A stretch of DNA of 64,000 bases from Clostridioides difficile (GTDB lineage Bacteria > Bacillota > Clostridia > Peptostreptococcales > Peptostreptococcaceae), in the NCBI GenBank assembly GCA_024919175.1, contig CP103804.1, positions 2,914,001 through 2,978,000 of the forward strand. Reading direction: 5' to 3'. A program made the translations under genes and the position numbers. Of the stretch, positions 15,984 through 24,762 are shown one piece after another. Under the pieces are notes generated by a model that saw nothing but the letters and a program-made list of their open reading frames with translations, was not told the origin of the DNA and did not search any database. Position 1 is the stretch's first letter, and the number at the start of each line of letters is the position of its first letter.

Positions 15984-18041
15984 CTAACCTAAATTAAGAA
16001 CCATTACTAAAGGTGTAATTAATAAATCAATTACTTTTATTCCTAAAAATGGTACTATAACCCCACCAAGACCAAAAATAAGCATATTTCTCATTAGCAT
16101 AGCTTGTGATTTCATAGGTCTATATTTTACCCCTTTCATAGCAAGAGGTATTAAACATGGGATAATTATAGCATTAAATATTAAAGCTGATAATATCGCA
16201 CTAAATGATGTAGAAAGTTTCATTATATTTAATATCTCCATTTGAGGTATTGCAAGTGTAAATATAGCTGGTATAATTGCAAAGTATTTTGCAACATCAT
16301 TTGCTATACTGAAAGTTGTTAAAGCACCACGTGTTATCAAAAGCTGTTTTCCTATTTCAACCACTTCTAATATTTTAGTTGGGTCTGAATCTAAATCTAC
16401 CATGTTTGCTGCTTCCTTTGCAGACGTTGTACCACTATTCATAGCAAGACCCACATCTGCTTGAGCAAGTGCAGGAGCATCATTTGTTCCATCACCTGTC
16501 ATAGCAACTATTTTACCCTCAGATTGTTCTTTTTTTATTGCTTCTATCTTGTCTTCTGGTTTACATTCTGCAATAAATCCATCTACTCCAGCTTCTCTTG
16601 CAATTGTAGCTGCTGTTAAAGGATTATCTCCTGTACACATTATTGTCTTTATTCCTATTTCACGAAGTCTAGCAAATCTTTCTACAAGACCTGATTTTAC
16701 TGTATCTTTTAAATAGACAATACCATATATCTCATTATCCACACACACTACTAGAGGTGTCCCTCCTAATTTAGCCACTCTATTTACACTTTCTTCTAAG
16801 TCCTCTGGTACTAATCCTCCAGATTCTTTTACTCGATTTATTATGCTATCATAAGCTCCTTTTCTAATAGCTGTTCCATCAGCTAAATTTATACCACTCA
16901 TTCTAGTTTGTGCAGAGAATTCTACAAACTCAGCTTCTTCAGCCTCTTTTGTTTTACCTGTCGAACCTAGTTTTATGCCTAAATCAACTATAGATTTTCC
17001 TTCTGGTGTGTCATCTTTTAATGAACACATAACAGCATAGTTTATTAAATCTTTTGAATCGGCATTTCCAACTGCTATAAATTCTGATGCAAGTCTATTT
17101 CCATAAGTAATAGTCCCTGTCTTATCCAAAATCATAGTGTCAACATCACCACAAGCCTCTACTGCTTTACCTGACATTGCAATAACATTGAATCGAGTTA
17201 CTCTATCCATACCTGCAATACCAATAGCTGATAATAATCCACCTATAGTGGTTGGTATTAAACATACTAAAAGTGCTATCATAGTAGAAATTGGAATCTT
17301 AACACCTGCATAATTTGCCATTGGATAAAGAGATATTAAAACAACCATAAATATAAGTGTTAGCCCTACCAGTAAAGTATTTAAAGCAATTTCATTTGGT
17401 GTTTTTTGTCTTGAAGCGCCTTCTACAAGAGCTATCATTTTATCTAAGAAAGATTCTCCTGGCTTTGTTGTGATTTTTATTTTTAGCCAATCACTTACAA
17501 CTGTAGTTCCTCCTGTAACAGAAGCGAAATCTCCTCCAGATTCTCTCATAACAGGTGCAGATTCTCCAGTTATTGCTGATTCGTCCACAGAAGCTATACC
17601 TTCTATTACTTCTCCATCATTTGGAATAACTTCTCCTGCATTGACTAAAACAATATCACCCAGTTTCAGAGCACTTGCACTTATCATTTTTTCATTTCCT
17701 AACTTATCTAAAACTCTTGCCACTGTATCTTTTCTAGTTTTCTTTAATGTATCTGCTTGTGCTTTGCCTCTACCTTCAGCCACAGCTTCAGCAAAATTTG
17801 CAAAAAGAACAGTTATAAATAGTATTATTGTTACAATCCCATTATAAACTCTTAAGTTATTGCCTTCATCACCAAATAGACTAGGTACTATTGTAAGTAT
17901 CAATGTTACTATAAATCCAATCTCTACAACAAACATAACTGGATTTTTCATCATATATTTAGGATTTAATTTTTTAAAAGCTTCTATAATGGAAGTTTTG
18001 AAAATATCTTTTGTAATAAACTTTGTTTTTTTAGTTTCCAT
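15984..18041 (-). CDS. kdpB: Potassium-transporting P-type ATPase subunit B
   Basis: 685 residues, the catalytic subunit that hydrolyses ATP to drive K+ uptake. The phosphorylated Asp is in DKTGTITYGNR. SAITGESAPV (actuator TGES), the nucleotide-domain KGAYDSI and the hinge MTGDGTNDAPALAQADVGLAMNSGT are intact. Transmembrane helices cluster at the N-terminus (35-90), the middle (220-290) and the C-terminus. It lies between kdpA and kdpC with short gaps and a GGGAGGGAG ribosome site. Full length for the family. Confidence 0.97.
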   Translation of the reverse strand: METKKTKFITKDIFKTSIIEAFKKLNPKYMMKNPVMFVVEIGFIVTLILTIVPSLFGDEGNNLRVYNGIVTIILFITVLFANFAEAVAEGRGKAQADTLKKTRKDTVARVLDKLGNEKMISASALKLGDIVLVNAGEVIPNDGEVIEGIASVDESAITGESAPVMRESGGDFASVTGGTTVVSDWLKIKITTKPGESFLDKMIALVEGASRQKTPNEIALNTLLVGLTLIFMVVLISLYPMANYAGVKIPISTMIALLVCLIPTTIGGLLSAIGIAGMDRVTRFNVIAMSGKAVEACGDVDTMILDKTGTITYGNRLASEFIAVGNADSKDLINYAVMCSLKDDTPEGKSIVDLGIKLGSTGKTKEAEEAEFVEFSAQTRMSGINLADGTAIRKGAYDSIINRVKESGGLVPEDLEESVNRVAKLGGTPLVVCVDNEIYGIVYLKDTVKSGLVERFARLREIGIKTIMCTGDNPLTAATIAREAGVDGFIAECKPEDKIEAIKKEQSEGKIVAMTGDGTNDAPALAQADVGLAMNSGTTSAKEAANMVDLDSDPTKILEVVEIGKQLLITRGALTTFSIANDVAKYFAIIPAIFTLAIPQMEILNIMKLSTSFSAILSALIFNAIIIPCLIPLAMKGVKYRPMKSQAMLMRNMLIFGLGGVIVPFLGIKVIDLLITPLVMVLNLG

Positions 18042-18065
18042 AAAATTTTACTCCCTCCCAATTTT

Positions 18066-19742
18066 TTAGTGCCATAATACTAGGTGCTCTGAAATAGGTC
18101 CAAGCGCTAAGGCTGGGAAAAATGTTAAAGCACCAACAATTAAAACAACGAGTACTAAAATTATTGTAAATGTGAAATTATCTGTTCTAAGTGTTCCTAT
18201 GCTTTCATTTACAGAGTTCTTAGATGCTAATAAACTTGATATTGCAAGTAATATTACAATAGACACATATCTTCCAAAAAACATAACTATACCTGTTGTT
18301 ATATTCCAAAACATAGTATTATCTCCTAAACCTTCAAATCCTGAGCCATTATTAGCTGCTGAAGATGCAAACTCATATAATACTTGAGATAATCCATGGA
18401 ATCCAGGATTTGAAATTCCCTCAAGACCTGCTGGTACTGCTACTGAAAGTCCAGAGAACATAAGTATCAAAAGTGGATGTAATATAATAAGTAAAGCTAT
18501 AAGCTTCATTTCTTTTCCTTCAATTTTTTTAGTTAAGAATTCTGGAGTTCTTCCAACCATCAATCCACATAAAAACACTGCTATTATAGCATACATTAGC
18601 ATATTCATAAGGCCTACACCTTTACCACCAAAAACAACATTAAGCATCATATTTAAAAGCGGTACTAATCCTCCCAGAGGAGTTAAAGTATCATGCATAT
18701 TATTAACTGTACCAGTTGTAAATGAAGTCGTCACTGTCGTAAACAATGCTGATTGAGCTATACCAAATCTAACTTCTTTACCTTCCATACTTCCCATGCT
18801 TTGATTAAGCCCTAATTGTGATAAAATAGGGTTCCCTGCACTTTCTGCTCTAAAACAAACCATTAAGCCTATTAAAAATATGATTGACATTGCACCAAAT
18901 ACAACCCAGCCTTGTTTTTTATTCTTTATCATATGTCCAAATGCAACAACACAAGCTCCTGGTAATATCATCATAGATAACATCTCTACTATATTTGATA
19001 TTACTGTTGGATTTTCAAATGGGTGTGATGAATTTGAACCAAAAAATCCTCCACCATTTGTCCCTAAGTGTTTGATTGACTCAAGTGCTGCCACAGGACC
19101 TTTAGCTATATCTTGAAGTTTTCCTTCTATAGTAGTTACTGTTTCTGCACCAGCAAAAGTCTGCGGTACTCCTTGTGTAACTAATATAATACCAACAATT
19201 AAAGCTCCTGGTAAAAGTACTCTTGTTGTTATTCTAATTAAATCTACATAAAAATTACCTAATGTTTTCTTTTTACCTACTAACCCTCTTACAAATGCCA
19301 TCGCAGCTGCATATCCTGTTGCTGCTGATGTAAACATCATGTATATTATTACTGTCATTTGACTAAAATACGAAAGTCCTGATTCACCTGAATAATGTTG
19401 AAGATTTGTGTTTGTCATAAAACTTATTATTGTATTAAATGACAAACTTTGTTCCATACCTTTAATTCCATTAGGATTAAAAATATGCATGCTCTGAGTT
19501 CTAAGTATTACATATCCTATAAATACCATGACTGCATTTGTAACTAATAAAGCTAAAGCATATTGCTTCCAATTCATTTCTTTTTTCATATCTATGCTAC
19601 ATACCTTATATATGCAATTGTCTATTTTATCAAACACTTTATCTCCAAATGTTTTTTGATTAGTGGATATATGATATAAATATTTACCCATAGGTATTAC
19701 TAAAATCATAAATATCGCCAATACTATTACTATCTGTACCAT
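18066..19742 (-). CDS. kdpA: Potassium-transporting ATPase subunit A
   Basis: 558-residue membrane subunit of KdpFABC, related to Trk/Ktr channels, that forms the K+ pathway. Characteristic blocks include FNTIISFMTNTNLQHYSGE, SAATGYAAAMAFVRG, LGTNGGGFFGSNSSHPFENPT (selectivity-filter region) and GRTPEFLTKKIEGKEMK. About ten hydrophobic segments are visible. GGGGGG precedes the ATG. No kdpD or kdpE sensor pair adjoins it here. Confidence 0.97.
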   Translation of the reverse strand: MVQIVIVLAIFMILVIPMGKYLYHISTNQKTFGDKVFDKIDNCIYKVCSIDMKKEMNWKQYALALLVTNAVMVFIGYVILRTQSMHIFNPNGIKGMEQSLSFNTIISFMTNTNLQHYSGESGLSYFSQMTVIIYMMFTSAATGYAAAMAFVRGLVGKKKTLGNFYVDLIRITTRVLLPGALIVGIILVTQGVPQTFAGAETVTTIEGKLQDIAKGPVAALESIKHLGTNGGGFFGSNSSHPFENPTVISNIVEMLSMMILPGACVVAFGHMIKNKKQGWVVFGAMSIIFLIGLMVCFRAESAGNPILSQLGLNQSMGSMEGKEVRFGIAQSALFTTVTTSFTTGTVNNMHDTLTPLGGLVPLLNMMLNVVFGGKGVGLMNMLMYAIIAVFLCGLMVGRTPEFLTKKIEGKEMKLIALLIILHPLLILMFSGLSVAVPAGLEGISNPGFHGLSQVLYEFASSAANNGSGFEGLGDNTMFWNITTGIVMFFGRYVSIVILLAISSLLASKNSVNESIGTLRTDNFTFTIILVLVVLIVGALTFFPALALGPISEHLVLWH

Positions 19743-19787
19743 AAAAATTTTCCCCCCAATTCAACTTGCTTATTATCTCTATACTAT

Positions 19788-19865
19788 TTAGAATTTTTCA
19801 GGATTAATAAGCGCATACACCAAATATACTATCAACATTACAATTACAACTGCCAGAAACCACAT
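19788..19865 (-). CDS. kdpF: Potassium-transporting ATPase subunit F (25 residues)
   Basis: A 25-codon frame just before kdpA encodes MWFLAVVIVMLIVYLVYALI followed by NPEKF: one transmembrane helix ending in the conserved N-P-E-K/R motif of KdpF. A strong ribosome site (GGAGGG, 7 nt) precedes the ATG. KdpF stabilises the Kdp complex in the membrane. Size, motif and position all fit; it is short enough to be missed by routine gene calling. Confidence 0.93.
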   Translation of the reverse strand: MWFLAVVIVMLIVYLVYALINPEKF

Positions 19866-19888
19866 AGGTAATCCCTCCATATATTACA

Positions 19889-19984
19889 TTATTTTTTTTC
19901 AGTTTGTTTTCCACACCAGCTAGCCAGCAACTTCATGGAAATAAATCCTATAGCCAATGATGCTATCATCACTATATCTAACAT
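19889..19984 (-). CDS. Small single-helix membrane protein upstream of kdpF (31 residues)
   Basis: A 31-codon frame with GGAGG 7 nt before its ATG encodes MLDIVMIASLAIGFISMKLL and then ASWCGKQTEKK. This is one hydrophobic helix with a short Lys-rich C-terminus after an SWCGKQ motif. It is 23 nt upstream of kdpF and looks like the first gene of the kdp operon. I do not recognise it as a named family. A second Kdp-associated small subunit or a regulatory peptide is possible. Coding evidence is the ribosome site, position and peptide character. Confidence 0.65.
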   Translation of the reverse strand: MLDIVMIASLAIGFISMKLLASWCGKQTEKK

Positions 19985-20240
19985 TTCGACTCCTCCATTT
20001 ACTTTAGTTTCTTTGATAAGTTTTGGTTTCATATTGCTACTTCATTCATCTTATCATTTTAGGTATAAAGATAGGGTTAAGATACATCTATTATTGATTA
20101 GTATTGCATAAATATAAAATCGAGGTTTTTAAATGAAATTCTAGAAATCGTATTCCTAGAAATTTTAATTTAATATAACAGTTTAAAATCATAAAAATTA
20201 AAATAAAATTTTCTCTTCTCTACTTAATTTAGACATAAAA

Positions 20241-20264
20241 AAAGGTGGCAAGTTTGCCACCTTT
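20241..20264 (-). terminator. Terminator after the YitT-family gene
   Basis: Perfect 11-bp stem AAAGGTGGCAA / TTGCCACCTTT with a 2-nt centre, followed by seven T on the minus strand. It lies 26 nt past the stop codon. Confidence 0.9.
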
Positions 20265-20289
20265 CAAAAATACTGTTATTTAGTTTATA

Positions 20290-20922
20290 TTAACATTCTG
20301 GAACTATATCATTACTCATATCCATATCTAAATTTTTACCATGATAGTAAATAAAATCAATTACTTTACCACTAATCGTAACAGCAATCAAAGAATAAAA
20401 AATATCAAACGCTGATAGATAAAATAGTGATAACAACAATACAATAACATCTGTTGCTAGATAAACTTGCCCTATGTTCAAAGATGTAGTCTTAGAAATT
20501 ACTAATGCTAAAGCATCGTCTCCTCCTGATGCACAACCTGCTTTTACTATTATCCCTACTCCTACTCCTACAGTTAAACCTGCCAAAATAGTTGATAAAA
20601 GCATATTTTGTGATTGTGGTACAAGAGGTCCTATAGCTTCAAATAAATCATACAATACTGAAAAACTTATAGAAGCTACTATTGAATATATTAGGAATTT
20701 TTTACCGAAAAATTTATATCCTACTAAAAGGAGTAAACCGTCAATTACAATATTTGCTATTGCTGGCTGTATGTTGAATAAATTTTTTAACAGTAGTAAA
20801 ATACCTAACACTCCACCTTCTGTTATGTTGTTTAGATAGTAAAAATTATAAACTCCAAATGCTAATATTGCTGAACCTAATAATATAAGTCCAATCCTTT
20901 CTAAAAATAACCGCCTGGCCAT
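20290..20922 (-). CDS. YitT family membrane protein
   Basis: 210 residues with five or six hydrophobic helices and the YitT/DUF161 signatures GVYNFYYLNNITEGGVLGI near residue 22 and GVGVGIIVKAGCASGGDDALALVISK near 120. Family members of about 290 residues carry a C-terminal DUF2179 domain; this short form lacks it. The function of the family is not established, though an exporter or channel role is often proposed. Single gene with its own AAGGAAGG site and terminator. Confidence 0.85.
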   Translation of the reverse strand: MARRLFLERIGLILLGSAILAFGVYNFYYLNNITEGGVLGILLLLKNLFNIQPAIANIVIDGLLLLVGYKFFGKKFLIYSIVASISFSVLYDLFEAIGPLVPQSQNMLLSTILAGLTVGVGVGIIVKAGCASGGDDALALVISKTTSLNIGQVYLATDVIVLLLSLFYLSAFDIFYSLIAVTISGKVIDFIYYHGKNLDMDMSNDIVPEC

Positions 20923-20929
20923 ACATATC

Positions 20930-21233
20930 CCTTCCTTTTTCTTAATTTATATATATTATATACAAAAGGATTGGCTTTGTATACCGCACTTTTTAAATCT
21001 TTAATTATACAAAATTTTTATATTTTTTTCAATAGTTTTTTTATGTTTTTTTATGTTTTTTTAGCAATTCTTTTGAACCTTAGCATTTCCAGTGGTTTAA
21101 ATGTTTTCTCATTTTACATAAGTTTATATTAATTTGACTTATAATTTAGTATAAATAAGTCTTTGTTTATATTAATTTTTTATTTGTTTAGAAATACTAT
21201 TCAATAACTTATCACTAGGCTAGATTTAAAGAG
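20930..21233. other. AT-rich intergenic region with T7-ATG repeats
   Basis: About 300 nt without a supported gene. It holds low-complexity TTTTTTTATG repeats near 21035-21062 and presumably the YitT promoter. Nothing else is recognisable. Confidence 0.4.
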
Positions 21234-21266
21234 AGAGTTACTTTAGAAACTATATAAAGTAACTCT
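21234..21266 (-). terminator. Possible terminator of the sugar ABC operon
   Basis: Perfect 11-bp stem AGAGTTACTTT / AAAGTAACTCT with an 11-nt loop, 26 nt after the stop codon of the binding-protein gene. The minus-strand T tract after it is poor, so termination strength is uncertain. Confidence 0.55.
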
Positions 21267-21292
21267 ACAAATTTTTTATTATCTATAATATC

Positions 21293-22255
21293 TTACCATT
21301 CACCCTTAAATTCTGAAATATTGTCCTTGTTGACTTCAACTTGTTTAATTTGTGTAACAGGTTCAATTTTTTCACCTTTAAGGAAATTAGATGCCTTTTC
21401 TATGACTAATGCTCCTTCTTCTATAGCAGACATATAAGTTGTACCATCTATTAACCCATCAGTTACAGCTTTTAATCCATCTTTACTTCCACCTAAACCT
21501 ATAACTTTAACTTTATCTTTAAGACCAGCATCTTTTAAAGCTTGCCCTGCTCCTGTAGCAGAGTTATCATCTTGACATATTATAACATTAAAATCAGTTT
21601 TCTTTTGAATTAAATCTTCTGTTACCTTTAAGGCCTGTTCTTTCTCCCAATTTGAAGTTTGATTATAAACTATTTGTATATTACTATCTTTTAATTCTTT
21701 TTCAAGACCTTTTTTTCTTAATACTTGTGGAGTAGTTCCTGGAACACCTTCTATTAATACAGCTTTTCCACCAGCTTCTCCTAATAAGTTTTTAGCAATT
21801 TTACCTGTTAATGCTCCTGTTTCTTCCTCATTTTGCCCTATATATGTAGCTAGACCCTTAAATTCTCCAGTTGGATTACTTCCTATAGAATTTGTAAATG
21901 CTATTATAGGAACATCTGAATCATTAGCAGCCTTAACTATTCTCTCACTTACAGCAGAATCAACTCCACATAATGCAATCATATCTACTCCTTTAGCCAT
22001 AAAATCTTCAGCTTGTGATAGTTGTTTACTAGCATCCCATTGAGCATCTGCATATTCTACGTTTACACCTAATTCTTTAGATTTTGCATCTATACCTTGT
22101 TTAGTTGCTACAAAATAACCTGTTGAACCTGGTAGCAATACTGCTATCTTTTTTTCTCCGTCTTTTCCTTTTCCACCATCATTTGAACATCCAACTAAAG
22201 TGAATATCATAACAAGTGATAGCAATAGTGCTAAATGTTTCATTAATTTTCTCAT
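21293..22255 (-). CDS. Sugar ABC transporter substrate-binding lipoprotein (RbsB-like)
   Basis: 320 residues. The lipoprotein signal ends in the lipobox LVGC at Cys23. The mature part is a periplasmic-binding-protein-like type I fold similar to ribose/autoinducer binding proteins: KIAVLLPGSTGYFVATKQG, DMIALCGVDSAVSERIVKAAND, PIIAFTNSIG and VIICQDDNSATGAGQALKDAG. It delivers a sugar to the permease at 22279-23229. Last gene of the operon. The ligand is unknown; the neighbouring BadF-type kinase suggests an aminosugar or glycoside. Confidence 0.9.
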   Translation of the reverse strand: MRKLMKHLALLLSLVMIFTLVGCSNDGGKGKDGEKKIAVLLPGSTGYFVATKQGIDAKSKELGVNVEYADAQWDASKQLSQAEDFMAKGVDMIALCGVDSAVSERIVKAANDSDVPIIAFTNSIGSNPTGEFKGLATYIGQNEEETGALTGKIAKNLLGEAGGKAVLIEGVPGTTPQVLRKKGLEKELKDSNIQIVYNQTSNWEKEQALKVTEDLIQKKTDFNVIICQDDNSATGAGQALKDAGLKDKVKVIGLGGSKDGLKAVTDGLIDGTTYMSAIEEGALVIEKASNFLKGEKIEPVTQIKQVEVNKDNISEFKGEW

Positions 22256-22278
22256 AAAAAATTTCCCCCTCTTATTTT

Positions 22279-23229
22279 TTATCTTGAAGCAAGCTTTTTC
22301 TTGCTATAAGAATCAAATCCAACTGCTGCTAAAATTATTAAACCTTTAAATATGTATTGGAAATATACATCTATTCCAAGAAGATTAAAACTGTTGTTTA
22401 TAACACTCATAAGTAGCACACCTATAACAGTTTTAAGTACAGAACCAGAGCCTCCTGCTACCGATGTACCTCCAATTACAACAGATGCAATCGCATCCAT
22501 ATCATATCCTTCACCTGCAATCGCAGTTGCAGTTCCAAGTCTTCCAGTTAGTACAATCCCAGCTATTCCTGCAAGTACAGCATTAATAATAAATACTTTT
22601 ATTTTATGAGAATCCACATTTATACCATTAAGTTTACTTGCTTCTTGATTACCTCCTACAGAATAAACATATCTACCAAACTTAGTTTTATTGAGTACAA
22701 TAAATGAAGCTAACACTACTATAAAGAAAATTACTACTGGTATTGGTATATTAAATAAATATCCATTTCCAATGTAATCAAGTATTGGTATATTTTCAGT
22801 AATTGGATATCCTCCTGTAAGCATCAAAAGCAATCCTCTTACAATAGTAACCATAGCCATAGTAGCTATTAGTGATGGTACATTTATCTTTGCAACTACT
22901 ATCCCATTTATTAATCCTATCACTGCACAAATTGCTACCCCTAAAAGCATGGCTACAAACAGATTAGTTCCACCAGTCGCAAATTTCATCGTTATAGCAC
23001 CTGCAAGAGCTGCCACTGCTCCAACTGATATATCAAAATTTCCAGATATTATAACAAAAGTCATCCCTGCTGAAATTATTCCAATTATAGAAGATTGTCG
23101 CAAAAGATTAAGTATATTTTGTTTACCTAAAAATGATGGAGTGGCAACACTTATCGCTATACATAAAGCCAAAAAACCTAGTAATACTCCATAATCTCTT
23201 AAATTCAATTTCTCAAAAGCTTTTTTCAT
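22279..23229 (-). CDS. Sugar ABC transporter permease (RbsC-like)
   Basis: 316 residues with 8-10 transmembrane helices. It carries family blocks GMTFVIISGNFDISVGAVAALAG, VAKINVPSLIATMAMVTIVRG, GRYVYSVGGNQEASKLNGI and VIGGTSVAGGSGSVLKTVIG. It forms the homodimeric channel of a ribose-class importer together with the fused-ATPase protein upstream. The ribosome site is GGAGG before ATG, with a 24-nt gap to the ATPase gene. Confidence 0.92.
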   Translation of the reverse strand: MKKAFEKLNLRDYGVLLGFLALCIAISVATPSFLGKQNILNLLRQSSIIGIISAGMTFVIISGNFDISVGAVAALAGAITMKFATGGTNLFVAMLLGVAICAVIGLINGIVVAKINVPSLIATMAMVTIVRGLLLMLTGGYPITENIPILDYIGNGYLFNIPIPVVIFFIVVLASFIVLNKTKFGRYVYSVGGNQEASKLNGINVDSHKIKVFIINAVLAGIAGIVLTGRLGTATAIAGEGYDMDAIASVVIGGTSVAGGSGSVLKTVIGVLLMSVINNSFNLLGIDVYFQYIFKGLIILAAVGFDSYSKKKLASR

Positions 23230-23253
23230 CTCAGTCCTCCATTTTTATTTCTT

Positions 23254-24750
23254 TTATACATTAAATATACTGTTCATTATATCTTGAACTTTTATATTCT
23301 CGTTTTTTAAATCATCTACAATAGAACCTTCTCTTGTTACTAAAATTCTATCACTTACTCTTATTACTTCTTCTAAATCAGAAGATATAAATATTACTCC
23401 TATACCTTTGCTTGAAAATTCTTTTATCGTATTAAAAATATCTTCTTTCGCAGCAATATCTATTCCCTTTGTCGGTTCATCATATATTATTAAATCTAAA
23501 TCTTTGTCTAACCATTTAGAAACTACTACTTTTTGTTGATTTCCACCACTAAGTTCTTTTACTTCTTGTTTTACATCACTTACTTTTATTCCTAGCTCCT
23601 TGACACCCTTTTTAGAAAACTCAATTTCTCTATTTCTATCTATAAACAAGAATTTCTTAAATTTATCAATTTGTACTGATGCTGAATTAGTATATATAGC
23701 TTGTTCCAAAATTAATCCAAGATTTTTTCTATCTTCAGGGATTAGCCCTATTTTATTTTTTATCGCAACTTTAGGAGAAGTTATATCTACACTTTTACCA
23801 TTAATAAGTATATCTCCACTATCTTTATTATCTATCCCAAATATCAAATTTATAATTTCAGTTCTTCTTGAACCTACAAGACCTGCAAGACCTACAACTT
23901 CACCTCTATAAACTTTAAATGAAACATTTTTTATTTTATTAGACCAACTTACATTTCTAACATCTAATACAGGTGCTTCTTCATACTTTGCAAATGTATA
24001 ATCCTTCTTCTCTATAAGTTTGTGATTATCATTTCCTGTCATAAGTTGCGTTATTTTTAATTTAGTTAAATCTTTTACATCATAAGTTCCAATCATAGTT
24101 CCATTTTTCATTATACTTGTACTATCACATACCTTAAAAACTTCCTCTAGTATATGAGAAATGTAAACTATAGTTTTCCCCTTAGCTTTCAATCTGTTTA
24201 TTATTTTAAATAAGCCTTCTTTTTCATTATTAGTGAGTGATGTTGTAGGTTCATCCATTATAATGATTTCAGAATTACATGAAACTGCTTTCATTATCTC
24301 AACCATTTGTTGATTTGCTACACTCAAATTAGACACTACTACATGTGGGTCTATATTAAAGTCAAAATCCTCACAAATTTTCATGTATTCTTCTAGCATA
24401 TCTTTCTTATTTAAAAACACAATTCCTTTTAAAGTTTCTCTACCTAAAAAAATATTTTCAATAACTGTAAGTGTTGGTATTAAACTTAATTCTTGATAAA
24501 TTATACTAATGCCATTTTCTTTAGAATGATGTGGATTTTTAAACATTATTTCATTGCCAGCTAAAATAACTTTACCTTTAGTTTGGGAATGAACTCCTCC
24601 TAGAATCTTAATAAGTGTAGATTTTCCTGCTCCATTAGCTCCTAAAAGTGCTCTTACCTCTCCCTTTTCTAGTTCAAAATCTATACCATTTAAAACGTCT
24701 ACCTTTCCAAAACTTTTATATATTTGCTGCATTTCCAGTATTTTACTCAC
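23254..24750 (-). CDS. Sugar ABC transporter ATP-binding protein, tandem (RbsA-like)
   Basis: 498 residues with two ABC ATPase domains. The N-terminal half has Walker A GANGAGKST (about residue 36) and signature LSVANQQMVEI with Walker B IIIMDEPT. The C-terminal half has LSGGNQQKVVVSKWL and LIIYDEPTKGID, while its Walker A is degenerate (GLVGSRRTE), as is normal for RbsA-type proteins. It energises the RbsC-like permease. GTG start after GAGGTG. Confidence 0.93.
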   Translation of the reverse strand: MSKILEMQQIYKSFGKVDVLNGIDFELEKGEVRALLGANGAGKSTLIKILGGVHSQTKGKVILAGNEIMFKNPHHSKENGISIIYQELSLIPTLTVIENIFLGRETLKGIVFLNKKDMLEEYMKICEDFDFNIDPHVVVSNLSVANQQMVEIMKAVSCNSEIIIMDEPTTSLTNNEKEGLFKIINRLKAKGKTIVYISHILEEVFKVCDSTSIMKNGTMIGTYDVKDLTKLKITQLMTGNDNHKLIEKKDYTFAKYEEAPVLDVRNVSWSNKIKNVSFKVYRGEVVGLAGLVGSRRTEIINLIFGIDNKDSGDILINGKSVDITSPKVAIKNKIGLIPEDRKNLGLILEQAIYTNSASVQIDKFKKFLFIDRNREIEFSKKGVKELGIKVSDVKQEVKELSGGNQQKVVVSKWLDKDLDLIIYDEPTKGIDIAAKEDIFNTIKEFSSKGIGVIFISSDLEEVIRVSDRILVTREGSIVDDLKNENIKVQDIMNSIFNV

Positions 24751-24762
24751 TATATCACCTCA

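Noticed and set aside
21035..21062. TTTTTTTATG repeats as a phase-variation tract
   Set aside because: They lie outside any reading frame and are not clearly placed between promoter elements.
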